From RI-92 sp037384645 (GTDB lineage: Bacteria > Pseudomonadota > Gammaproteobacteria > UBA6429 > Thiohalophilaceae): a stretch of 47,953 bases of DNA. Location of the stretch: the NCBI GenBank assembly GCA_037384645.1, contig JARRNT010000043.1, forward strand, positions 1-47,953. The letters run 5' to 3'. The notes under the pieces are model-generated. The model ran no database searches. It was given only the letters and a program-made list of their open reading frames with translations, and was not told the DNA's origin. Below are positions 18,258 to 25,431 of this stretch, one piece after another. Every line of letters starts with the position of its first letter. The stretch's first letter is position 1. Both the position numbers and the translations under genes were made by a program.

Positions 18258-18272
18258 GTAGCAGGTTCGAGT
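18258..18272 (+). repeat. Inverted 15-bp copy of the tRNA-Arg T-arm in the Arg-His spacer
   Basis: GTAGCAGGTTCGAGT on the plus strand is the exact reverse complement of plus-strand 18344-18358, which is the T-arm of the minus-strand tRNA-Arg. In the precursor RNA this spacer segment is therefore perfectly complementary to that T-arm. Seven of the 15 bases lie outside the generic T-loop core, so chance similarity is less likely. Confidence 0.5.
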
Positions 18273-18327
18273 TGTACAATGTCCAAGCCTTGTGGCTATC
18301 ACCACAGCTTGCGATTTTCTCAATTTC

Positions 18328-18404
18328 TGGCACGCCCGGCAGGACTCGAACCTGCTACCCTCGGCTTAGAAGGCCGATGCTCTATCCAGATGAGCTACGG
18401 GCGC
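18328..18404 (-). tRNA. tRNA-Arg (anticodon TCT)
   Basis: It is 77 bases long with encoded CCA, from GCGCCCGTAGCTCATCTGG to GCCGGGCGTGCCA on the minus strand. The anticodon loop CTTCTAA contains TCT, which reads AGA and AGG. The T-arm is AGCAGGTTCGAGTCCTGC. It is followed by a 129-base spacer holding an inverted copy of part of its T-arm. Confidence 0.96.
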
Positions 18405-18445
18405 ATTCTTCTCTTAGGTCGAGTTTACCAAACTGCCAGGTAATC

Positions 18446-18623
18446 TGGTCGGGGTGGAGAGATTACTCGGCTCCGCCTCGCCCTCCGGTCGCTCCCGGCG
18501 TCCTGCCTCCCGCGACATTCATACATCCTGTACATCAGGCCATCCTCGCTTTGCTCGGATGTTCCACAAATCGCCGATTTGTGGTCGAACTGCCTATCGA
18601 TCTCGTCGGGAGTTCGAATCTCT
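18446..18623 (-). repeat. 178-bp hairpin-rich element bounded by tRNA-Pro-derived sequences
   Basis: The segment lies between tRNA-Pro and tRNA-Arg. Its left edge (18446-18464, TGGTCGGGGTGGAGAGATT) is an exact 19-base direct copy of the tRNA-Pro 3' end including CCA (18647-18665), 201 bases away. Its right edge (18605-18623, GTCGGGAGTTCGAATCTCT) is an exact 19-base inverted copy of the tRNA-Pro T-arm region (18659-18677). The interior is rich in self-complementary pieces, for example CCACAAATCG/CGATTTGTGG at about 18565-18583 and CCTCGCTTTGCTCGG near 18543, and has a GC-rich stretch next to the left edge. It encodes no plausible protein. It is transcribed with the tRNAs if the operon is continuous. 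Confidence 0.65.
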
Positions 18624-18646
18624 GTTACCCGTATAACATTAAATAT

Positions 18647-18723
18647 TGGTCGGGGTGGAGAGATTCGAACTCCCGACATTCTGCTCCCAAAGCAGACGCG
18701 CTACCAGGCTGCGCTACACCCCG
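18647..18723 (-). tRNA. tRNA-Pro (anticodon TGG)
   Basis: It is 77 bases long with encoded CCA, from CGGGGTGTAGCGCAGCCTGG to CTCCACCCCGACCA on the minus strand. The CGGGGTG acceptor with the 5' C is typical of bacterial tRNA-Pro. The anticodon loop TTTGGGA contains TGG. It is the first gene of the tRNA series, 14 bases behind the -10 element of the promoter. Confidence 0.97.
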
Positions 18724-18737
18724 TCACAAGGCCGGCG

Positions 18738-18766
18738 ATGATACGCGGCCACTGCCAGCAGGTCAA
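18738..18766 (-). promoter_or_regulatory. Sigma70-type promoter of the tRNA Pro-Arg-His-Lys-Leu series
   Basis: On the minus strand, TTGACC (plus 18761-18766) and TATCAT (plus 18738-18743) are separated by exactly 17 bases. The region just after the -10 is CGCCGGCC, a GC-rich discriminator of the kind found at stringently controlled stable-RNA promoters. Initiation would fall about seven bases upstream of mature tRNA-Pro. Confidence 0.75.
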
Positions 18767-18840
18767 TTGTTGGCCCAACATCTACTTGGCTAACAAGCAT
18801 TTACCTGCGATCATTGCCTTTTTTTCAGCAACGGGATTCC

Positions 18841-19701
18841 ATGAGCGCTCAAATCATTGATGGTAAGGCCATCGCCGCCGCGATCCGCGGGGAAATCAAA
18901 GCCGAAATCGACCGCCGTCGAGAAGCCAACCAGGCTTTGCCGGGGCTGGCTGTGGTCATGGTCGGCGAGGATCCGGCCTCTGCCGTGTACGTGCGGAACA
19001 AACGCAAGGCGTGTGAGGAGGTGGGTATCGCTTCCATTGCCTATGACCTGCCCGCCAGCACCAGCCAACAGGAGCTAGTCGACCTCATCGACAAGTTGAA
19101 CGCGGATCCGAAAGTAAACGGTATCCTCGTGCAACTGCCGCTGCCGCCGCACATGGATGCCGAAACCATCATTGAACGCATTAAGCCCAAAAAAGACGTT
19201 GATGGCTTCCATCCCTATAACATCGGCCGCCTGGCCCTGCGCATGCCGGTCCTGCGTTCCTGCACCCCATTCGGTGTCATAACCCTGCTGGAACACACGG
19301 GCATCTCGACCCGCGGCATGGATACCCTGGTCGTGGGCGCGTCCAACCACGTTGGTCGGCCCATGGGACTTGAGCTGCTCCTGGCCGGTGCCACCGTCAC
19401 GACCTGCCATCGTTTTACCCGGGATCTGGCCAGCCATGTGGCCAGGGCCGACCTGGTCGTGGCCGCAGTGGGCAAACCTGGCATCATCAAGGGCGAGTGG
19501 ATCAAACCGGGTGCGGTGGTCGTGGATATCGGCATTAACCGGTTGCCTAGCGGCAAACTGGTGGGGGACATTGAGTTCGACAGCGCCAGTCAGCGTGCCG
19601 GCTGGATCACACCTGTGCCCGGTGGTGTTGGACCCATGACGGTGGCTACCCTGATGCAAAACACCCTGGAGGCCATGCGCCTGCAGACTACTGGGGCGTA
19701 A
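18841..19701 (+). CDS. folD: Bifunctional methylenetetrahydrofolate dehydrogenase / methenyltetrahydrofolate cyclohydrolase
   Basis: FolD interconverts 5,10-methylene- and 10-formyl-tetrahydrofolate with NADP, supplying one-carbon units for purines and initiator tRNA. The 286-residue protein has the catalytic segment YVRNKRKACEEVGI with the conserved lysine, the dehydrogenase/cyclohydrolase signature GILVQLPLPPHM, the Rossmann segment VVGASNHVGRPMGLELLLAGATVT (usually GRSNIVGRP) and the C-terminal PVPGGVGPMTVATLM. I start at ATG 18841 (MSAQIIDGK), which matches the family N-terminus; an upstream TTG at 18814 is unlikely. The gene diverges from the tRNA series. Its last 14 bases overlap the 3' end of the next gene on the opposite strand. 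Confidence 0.97.
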   Translation: MSAQIIDGKAIAAAIRGEIKAEIDRRREANQALPGLAVVMVGEDPASAVYVRNKRKACEEVGIASIAYDLPASTSQQELVDLIDKLNADPKVNGILVQLPLPPHMDAETIIERIKPKKDVDGFHPYNIGRLALRMPVLRSCTPFGVITLLEHTGISTRGMDTLVVGASNHVGRPMGLELLLAGATVTTCHRFTRDLASHVARADLVVAAVGKPGIIKGEWIKPGAVVVDIGINRLPSGKLVGDIEFDSASQRAGWITPVPGGVGPMTVATLMQNTLEAMRLQTTGA

Positions 19702-20320
19702 GATATTTACCTACTTTCCGGCGCATACCGCGAAAACAGGTTTTATAGATTGCTGAGTGCATCGCCGGCGCTCCCTCGGCAATTTCGTCTTCATCCAGGA
19801 TGATCTCCACCTTTTTGCCCTGATACTCACCACGGCAGCCTTCGACGACGCGATAGCCGTCCGCGTCAAATGTCCTGAATGCATGCAGGCCGTCGTGGTA
19901 ACCGTGAAAACTGATCAGCGTTTGCGAAGGTGCCCGGTAATAATTCGGCAAATACGCTGCGGTAAAATCCCGCGTCACGCGTCCCTGATCGTCACGGATG
20001 AAGACTTCAATAGTATGTAATTTATCGGGATGTTGTTTTTCCCAACGGATCCGGCTGATTAACTTGTGTGTCCTGGCAGAGTAATAAGAAACTTCCCGAT
20101 AAAAAGCGGGCTGGCGCGCATAGCCCCCAACACGGGTCTTCTTCACTACCGGGACCTGACTGATTAATTTACGATGCAGACTCAAGATCTGGTCGGCAAA
20201 ATGGCGCCAGGCAACCTCATGTTTATTCAGCGGTTTGCCTGCGTTCGCGGCAACGGCCGAAGCCGTCACCCCAATTCCTGTGAACAGGGCGAATAGCAGT
20301 ATCCATCGACAAAAGGCCAT
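19688..20320 (-). CDS. Uncharacterised exported protein
   Basis: I do not recognise this 210-residue protein. The N-terminus MAFCRWILLFALFTGIGVTASAVAANAG is a clear Sec signal peptide with a likely cut after a small residue in AVAANA, so the product should be periplasmic or secreted. The mature part is basic and aromatic-rich, begins with a heptad-like stretch (WRHFADQILSLHRKLI), then has short strands (ISRIRWEK, TIEVFIRDDQGRVTRDFTAAY). Two cysteines, in VVEGCRGEY and YKTCFRGM, could form a disulphide. GGGAGG precedes the ATG with good spacing. It is convergent with folD, overlapping it by 14 bases, and follows cysS-side sequence on the same strand as cysS (cysS stop is 60 bases downstream of its start). 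Confidence 0.8.
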   Translation of the reverse strand: MAFCRWILLFALFTGIGVTASAVAANAGKPLNKHEVAWRHFADQILSLHRKLISQVPVVKKTRVGGYARQPAFYREVSYYSARTHKLISRIRWEKQHPDKLHTIEVFIRDDQGRVTRDFTAAYLPNYYRAPSQTLISFHGYHDGLHAFRTFDADGYRVVEGCRGEYQGKKVEIILDEDEIAEGAPAMHSAIYKTCFRGMRRKVGKYLTPQ

Positions 20321-20379
20321 GGCAGTCCTCCCAGGCTTGTGCCCGGTATAGCCTAACCAGTATCCCGGGGCCTGCGCAA

Positions 20380-21765
20380 TTACTCGCGGCGCCAGGTCGT
20401 GCCCTGCGGACCGTCTTCCAGCACAATACCCTGTTGTTGCAGGCTATCCCGGATTTCATCGGCACGCTGAAAGTTACGCGCCGCGCGAGCCTGCTTGCGC
20501 TCCAGGATCAACCCCTCGATTTCCGCGGCCGACAGCCCGTCGCCACCACCTGCCTGCAAGAATACATCCGGTGAACGCTCTAACAGGCCCAACAGGCCAC
20601 CCAGGCTCACCAGCTCGCCAGCCAGCTCTGCGGCACGCACCGGTTCGCTATTGCGGACTCGATTGATTTCATGCGCGAGGTCAAACAGTACCGCCTGTGC
20701 TTCGGGCGTCGCCAGGTCGTTATCCATCGCCTTGATAAAACGCGTGCGATAGGGGTTATCCGTCGGTGCCGGTATTGCCTCGATACCGCGCAGTGCAGTA
20801 TATAAGGTCGTTAACGCGCTCTTGGCATTTTCCAGGTGCTGATCTGAATAATTGAGCGGACTGCGATAATGGCTGGTTAAAATAAAATAACGCAGCACTT
20901 CAGGGTCATAGCGCTTGAGTACTTCACGGATAGTAAAAAAGTTACCGAGTGACTTTGACATTTTTTCGTCATCGACCCGGACGAAACCGTTGTGCATCCA
21001 GACATTGGCAAACTGATCGTCCGTGGCGGCACAACTTTGCGCAATTTCGTTCTCGTGATGGGGAAACTGCAGGTCCATCCCCCCGCCGTGAATATCGAAA
21101 TGCGTGCCCAGGCAATGGGTCGACATCGCCGAACATTCGATATGCCAGCCGGGACGCCCGGCGCCCCAGGGGGAATCCCATTGCGGTTCGCCCGGCTTGG
21201 CGGCCTTCCACAGCACAAAATCCAGTGGGTCATCCTTGGCTTCATCGATTTCGACCCGGGCACCGGCACGCAGGTCTTCCAGCTGCCGACCGGAGAGCCG
21301 TCCATAAGCTTCAAACTTGCTGACATCGTAATAGACGTCACCGTTGCTGGCAGCATAGGCAAAGCCCTTGTCCACCAGTGCCTGTATCATGCTGATAATC
21401 TGTTCCATGTAGACCGTCGCGCGCGGTTCTTCGTTCGGCGGCAAAACGCCGATAGCAGCCGCGTCTTCGTGCATGGCCGTGATAAAGCGATCGGTCAGAA
21501 CCTGAATGGTTTCCTGGTTTTCATTGGCGCGGGCGATAATTTTGTCATCGATATCGGTGATATTCCGAATGTAAGTGACATGCTCGCGGCCATAGACACT
21601 GCAAAGGTAGCGATAGAGTACATCGAAGACCACCAGCACCCGGGCATGGCCAATATGGCAGTAGTCATACACCGTCATCCCGCAAACGTACATACGGACA
21701 TTAAGCGGGTCGATAGGTACAAACGGCGATTGGCTTCGGGTCAGGCTATTATAGATTTCCAGCAT
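20380..21765 (-). CDS. cysS: Cysteinyl-tRNA synthetase
   Basis: This class I synthetase charges tRNA-Cys in the cytoplasm. The HIGH motif appears as CHIGHAR and the KMSKS motif as EKMSKSLGNF. Zinc ligands are in MYVCGMTVYDYCHIGH, WHIECSAM and FPHHENE. The C-terminus LEDGPQGTTWRRE matches the E. coli protein almost residue for residue. I start at ATG 21765 (MLEIYNSLTRSQ), giving 461 residues, the same as E. coli CysS; the frame is open 20 codons further upstream but those residues have no family counterpart. No strong ribosome site is visible. It is divergent from the two cyclophilin genes, as in Pseudomonas. Confidence 0.97.
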   Translation of the reverse strand: MLEIYNSLTRSQSPFVPIDPLNVRMYVCGMTVYDYCHIGHARVLVVFDVLYRYLCSVYGREHVTYIRNITDIDDKIIARANENQETIQVLTDRFITAMHEDAAAIGVLPPNEEPRATVYMEQIISMIQALVDKGFAYAASNGDVYYDVSKFEAYGRLSGRQLEDLRAGARVEIDEAKDDPLDFVLWKAAKPGEPQWDSPWGAGRPGWHIECSAMSTHCLGTHFDIHGGGMDLQFPHHENEIAQSCAATDDQFANVWMHNGFVRVDDEKMSKSLGNFFTIREVLKRYDPEVLRYFILTSHYRSPLNYSDQHLENAKSALTTLYTALRGIEAIPAPTDNPYRTRFIKAMDNDLATPEAQAVLFDLAHEINRVRNSEPVRAAELAGELVSLGGLLGLLERSPDVFLQAGGGDGLSAAEIEGLILERKQARAARNFQRADEIRDSLQQQGIVLEDGPQGTTWRRE

Positions 21766-21886
21766 AGGGGCAGAATTATGGTTTATATCAGGCGCGATAG
21801 AGTAACGGAAATCGGCGATCTGCACAAAACCGGCAAATACGCGTTACAATACGCGCCCCTAAAGCCTGTTGACATGGAGTTCCATA

Positions 21887-22555
21887 ATGCATAATAACCT
21901 GCGCACCCCTTTTCTGTTCCTGGTAAGCCTGCTGCTGTGTGTCAGCCTCACCAGCCGTGCCAGTAGCCCCACCAACCCCGCTCCAGCCTCCCCCACCGCG
22001 AAAGCCATGAGCAACCCCAAGGTGGATATCCATACAAATCTCGGCGATATTGTCGTGGAATTATTTCCTGGCAAAGCGCCCAAGACCGTGGCCAATTTCC
22101 TGAGTTATGTCGACGCTGGCTTTTACAGCAACACCCTGTTTCACCGCGTCATTCCGGGTTTTATGATCCAGGGTGGTGGCTTTACCCCCCAGTTCGAACT
22201 CAAAAAAACCAATGCACCAATTACTAATGAAGCCGACAACGGCCTCGCCAATAAACGTGGCACGATCGCCATGGCCCGTACTGTTGACCCCCAGTCCGCC
22301 ACATCGCAATTTTTTATTAATGTCGCTGACAATCCTCACCTTGACTTCAAAAACAAAACGCCAAGGGGCTGGGGTTACTGTGTCTTCGGCAAGGTTATCA
22401 AGGGCATGGATGTCGTAGATAATATTGCCGCCCAGGCCACCGGCCCCGGTGGACCATTCCAGCGCGACGTGCCCAAATCACCGGTGATCATTCTCAGCAT
22501 GACCCGCGTAAAACCCGCAGCAGCCAACAGCAATATACAGAACGAAGGAAAATGA
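21887..22555 (+). CDS. Exported cyclophilin-type peptidyl-prolyl cis-trans isomerase
   Basis: This protein accelerates proline isomerisation. The N-terminus MHNNLRTPFLFLVSLLLCVSLTSRASS is a signal peptide, so it should act in the periplasm like PpiA. The cyclophilin domain from about residue 45 has FHRVIPGFMIQGGGF with the catalytic arginine, SATSQFFINVADN, and GWGYCVFGKVIKGMDVVD. I chose ATG 21887, with GGAG seven bases upstream; a TTG at 21869 would spoil the signal peptide. Its stop is two bases before the second cyclophilin start, so the pair is translated from one message. It aligns closely with its neighbour, pointing to tandem duplication followed by gain or loss of a signal peptide. 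Confidence 0.93.
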   Translation: MHNNLRTPFLFLVSLLLCVSLTSRASSPTNPAPASPTAKAMSNPKVDIHTNLGDIVVELFPGKAPKTVANFLSYVDAGFYSNTLFHRVIPGFMIQGGGFTPQFELKKTNAPITNEADNGLANKRGTIAMARTVDPQSATSQFFINVADNPHLDFKNKTPRGWGYCVFGKVIKGMDVVDNIAAQATGPGGPFQRDVPKSPVIILSMTRVKPAAANSNIQNEGK

Positions 22556-22557
22556 AC

Positions 22558-23052
22558 ATGATCCGCATGACAACCAACAAGGGTGTGATAGAACTGGAGC
22601 TGAACGAGCAGAAAGCTCCCGAAACCGCCAAGAATTTCATCGAATACGTTAATGCCGGTTTCTATGACGGCACCATCTTTCATCGCGTCATCGATGGCTT
22701 CATGATCCAGGGCGGCGGGCTGGAACCTGGCATGAAGGAAAAAAGCACGCGTGCCCCGATAAAAAATGAAGCCGACAATGGCCTGGCAAACGAACGTGGC
22801 ACGATCGCCATGGCCCGCACAAATGATCCGCATTCAGCCACGGCGCAGTTCTTTATTAACGTCGTCGATAATGCCTTCCTCAATCACCGTTCCGCCACCA
22901 CCGACGGCTGGGGCTATTGTGTATTTGGTCGCGTCACCAATGGCATGGACGTAGTCGATGCCATCAAGGGTGTCTCGACGACAAACAAGGGATATTTCCA
23001 GGACGTACCGGCAGAAGATGTCATTATCGAAAAAGTTGAAGTCGCTGAATAA
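22558..23052 (+). CDS. ppiB: Cytoplasmic cyclophilin, peptidyl-prolyl cis-trans isomerase B
   Basis: PpiB is the cytosolic cyclophilin. Motifs are FHRVIDGFMIQGGGLEPGM, HSATAQFFINVVDN, GWGYCVFGRVTNGMDVVD and the C-terminus DVIIEKVEVAE. I start at ATG 22558, with AAGGA eight bases upstream; it gives 164 residues, identical in length to E. coli PpiB. An ATG at 22552 overlaps the previous stop but is too close to the ribosome site. The gene sits between the exported cyclophilin and lpxH (13-base gap), matching the cysS-ppiB-lpxH order of other gammaproteobacteria. Confidence 0.96.
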   Translation: MIRMTTNKGVIELELNEQKAPETAKNFIEYVNAGFYDGTIFHRVIDGFMIQGGGLEPGMKEKSTRAPIKNEADNGLANERGTIAMARTNDPHSATAQFFINVVDNAFLNHRSATTDGWGYCVFGRVTNGMDVVDAIKGVSTTNKGYFQDVPAEDVIIEKVEVAE

Positions 23053-23065
23053 CGTCTGAATAACG

Positions 23066-23785
23066 ATGCCAACCCTGTTTATCTCCGACCTGCATCTGAG
23101 TCAGGAACGGCCGGCTATCACGACATTGTTTTTGCGCTTCATGCGGGAAGTCGCCCCTCATGCCGAAGCCCTGTACATCCTTGGCGATCTGTTTGAAGCC
23201 TGGCTCGGCGATGACATGGTCTTGCCGGAATACCAACAGGCTATCTCCGCCATCAAGTCTGTCGCCGACCAGGGTGTGCCGGTTTACATCATGTACGGCA
23301 ATCGCGACTTCTTGATGCGTGAGCAATTCGAACAAATGAGCGGTGCCAGCCTGATTCATGAACCGTACATCATCCAGCTCAACGGTCAGCCGACCCTGTT
23401 GCTGCACGGTGATACCCTGTGTACCGATGATGTCGACTATCAGCAGTTTCGGCTTATGGTGCGCGATGCCCGGTGGCAGGAGCAGCTTCTGGCTAAAACA
23501 CCCGAACAACGTCTGGCACTGGCTCACGAATACCGCAACATGAGTAAAACCGAAATGACTAAAAAAGATGAAGCCATCATGGACGTCAACCCGCAGGCTG
23601 TGCTGGAAACCATGCGCAAACTGAACGTTCATCAGCTGATTCACGGCCACACACATCGTCCGGCCATTCACCAGTTCGAACTCGATGGCGCGCCCGCACA
23701 GCGCATCGTCCTCGGCGACTGGTACACGCACGGCAGTTACCTGCAGTGCGACGGCCAGCAGTGCCGGCTACTGGAGTACCACTAG
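23066..23785 (+). CDS. lpxH: UDP-2,3-diacylglucosamine diphosphatase
   Basis: LpxH hydrolyses UDP-2,3-diacylglucosamine to lipid X in lipid A synthesis at the inner face of the membrane. It is a calcineurin-like metallophosphoesterase: FISDLHLS, GDLFEAWLGDD, YGNRDFLM, LHGDTLCTDD and HGHTHRP carry the metal ligands in the expected order. Length 239 residues equals that of E. coli LpxH within one. It lies 13 bases behind ppiB and converges on the lipoprotein gene. Confidence 0.96.
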   Translation: MPTLFISDLHLSQERPAITTLFLRFMREVAPHAEALYILGDLFEAWLGDDMVLPEYQQAISAIKSVADQGVPVYIMYGNRDFLMREQFEQMSGASLIHEPYIIQLNGQPTLLLHGDTLCTDDVDYQQFRLMVRDARWQEQLLAKTPEQRLALAHEYRNMSKTEMTKKDEAIMDVNPQAVLETMRKLNVHQLIHGHTHRPAIHQFELDGAPAQRIVLGDWYTHGSYLQCDGQQCRLLEYH

Positions 23786-23801
23786 GAATCCTGGTTGTCT
23801 G

Positions 23802-24569
23802 TTATTTTTTCTTTGTTTTGGGCGGACTGAGGATTTTGCGATTATCCAGGTCAACCAGTCCATCACGGATCTGCTGTACTGAATAGGTAAAATAACCACT
23901 GGGGATTTCAAACAGTTTGGGATCAGGCTGATAGTGTTGCTTGTAATCCACCAGCATACGGGAATAGCCCTTGCGCCAGAGCTGTATGGGAAAGCCATGC
24001 TCGAGGGATTGGGTCGGCGCATAAGTACTCCTTGCCAGCTCGCACGGGTCCTGCATGTCCGCCGGCATATTATTCACAGTCACCATGCTGTCGCTGGCCA
24101 GCATCTCATGATATTCCTTCAACGCTTTCACTGCATGCGGCATCATACCTTTGATGGCAATAACGTCGTAGCATAGCTTCTTGTTGGTGTATTGCTGAAA
24201 GTGCCTGGCCGTCTTGCCCATTACCTTGGGTGCATCTTTCATCTCCCCCAGGTCTTTCATACTGTATTGCAGTTTGATGGGCGGTTTTACCTTCAGGGAT
24301 TTTGGCCTGATAATCAGGACCGTGTGTTGCTCCAGATCGACCGAACGCGCGATGCGTGATTTCCTGTCGAACAAGGTATAACTTTTCGATCCCGCGCCAT
24401 CATCCAGCCTGACAACAGCTGGTGTAACAATAATCCGGGTCTGGTAGGGCTTCAGTCCCTTTTCATTATTCAGGAATATCAAAAGTTGGTTGTTCGGAGG
24501 ATTTTGCTGACAGGCAGATAGTGCCGCCGCCAGCACGAGCAGGGGAAAACTTTTTAATAACGACATCAT
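23802..24569 (-). CDS. Uncharacterised lipoprotein
   Basis: I do not recognise this 255-residue protein. A signal sequence MMSLLKSFPLLVLAAALSACQQ ends in lipobox LSAC, so the product is probably a lipoprotein; Q at +2 favours the outer membrane. The mature part starts with a beta-strand-rich section (QLLIFLNNEKGLKPYQTRIIVTPAVVRLDD, then YTLFDRKSRIARSVDLEQHTVLII), followed by a more helical part with cysteines in KLCYDVIAI and QDPCELARS. The tail is very basic (PPKTKKK). It starts two bases after the DUF455 gene, so it is probably last in a three-gene unit with the glycerate kinase. ATG 24566 is an alternative start. No function can be inferred. Confidence 0.8.
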   Translation of the reverse strand: MMSLLKSFPLLVLAAALSACQQNPPNNQLLIFLNNEKGLKPYQTRIIVTPAVVRLDDGAGSKSYTLFDRKSRIARSVDLEQHTVLIIRPKSLKVKPPIKLQYSMKDLGEMKDAPKVMGKTARHFQQYTNKKLCYDVIAIKGMMPHAVKALKEYHEMLASDSMVTVNNMPADMQDPCELARSTYAPTQSLEHGFPIQLWRKGYSRMLVDYKQHYQPDPKLFEIPSGYFTYSVQQIRDGLVDLDNRKILSPPKTKKK

Positions 24570-24571
24570 AC

Positions 24572-25399
24572 TTATCCTACACTTTCAAGATACGCCAGTT
24601 CTTCATCACTGAAACCTGCGCGCTTTCGCATTTGCATATCATACGGGCCTTTTACCGGTCCCTTGAGATATTGGGTTAATAATTGTTTAAACGTGGCAAA
24701 CGGGTCAAGCCCGCGCAGTGCACACGCATGTCGAAACCAGCGCGTGCCAATTTCCACATGCCCGACTTCGTCACGTTGGATAATCCGCAGTATATCGACT
24801 GCCGCCTCATCGCCCGCCGCACTCAGCTTGTTGATAATCGATGGCGTCACATCCAGTCCACGGGCCTCCATCACCCTGGGGACCAGTGCCATTCGCACCA
24901 TCACATCGTGATCGGTTTCAAGTGCCATCTCCCACAAGCCATTATGTGCCGGAAAGTCACCATAAGCGTAACCCTGTGACGCCAGGTGCTGCGCCAGCAA
25001 ACTAAAATGATATGCCTCTTCGCGCGCAACCTGTAACCAGTCGGTATAAAAGGCCGATGGCATGTCGCGAAAGCGATATGCCGCATCCAGTGCGAGATTA
25101 ATGGCATTAAACTCAATATGGCACAGCGCATGGATCAGGGCGGCCCGGCCTGCCAACGTGTGGGCACTGCGACGGGCCAGGGCCCGCGGCGCCACCAGTT
25201 CCGGTTTAAGTGGACGCCCTGCCTGCTCAATGGTTCGAGCCGGTATGCTGTTTTCCAGGGTGAGCTGTCCGCGCGACCATGCGGCATGGACAGCATTAGT
25301 CATTGTGACTTTACGCGCCGGCTCAGGTTCCAGTAAACAGGTTTCAACCTGTTCAAACAGGCTGGAATCGCGTGCTTGCGCTGCTTTTTGCTCTGACAT
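24572..25399 (-). CDS. DUF455 ferritin-like domain protein
   Basis: The 275-residue protein matches the DUF455 family as I remember it. Helical segments carry ordered carboxylate/histidine pairs expected for a di-iron ferritin-like fold: HIEFNAINLALDAAYRF, VAREEAYHFSLLAQHL, MEARGLD and RDEVGHVEIGTRW. The N-terminal third (GRPLKPELVAPRALARRS) is also typical. The role of the family is unsettled; oxidative or tRNA-hydroxylase-like activities are only analogies. It is placed 32 bases behind the glycerate kinase and two bases before the lipoprotein. Confidence 0.85.
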   Translation of the reverse strand: MSEQKAAQARDSSLFEQVETCLLEPEPARKVTMTNAVHAAWSRGQLTLENSIPARTIEQAGRPLKPELVAPRALARRSAHTLAGRAALIHALCHIEFNAINLALDAAYRFRDMPSAFYTDWLQVAREEAYHFSLLAQHLASQGYAYGDFPAHNGLWEMALETDHDVMVRMALVPRVMEARGLDVTPSIINKLSAAGDEAAVDILRIIQRDEVGHVEIGTRWFRHACALRGLDPFATFKQLLTQYLKGPVKGPYDMQMRKRAGFSDEELAYLESVG

Positions 25400-25431
25400 C
25401 GGCCTATTGTAACAAGCGATCCCGGCCCGGT

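Noticed and set aside
18126..18860. Plus-strand open frames across the tRNA cluster
   Set aside because: Their translations (for example GWRDSNSRHSAP) are the usual product of reading the complement of tRNA genes and are not proteins.
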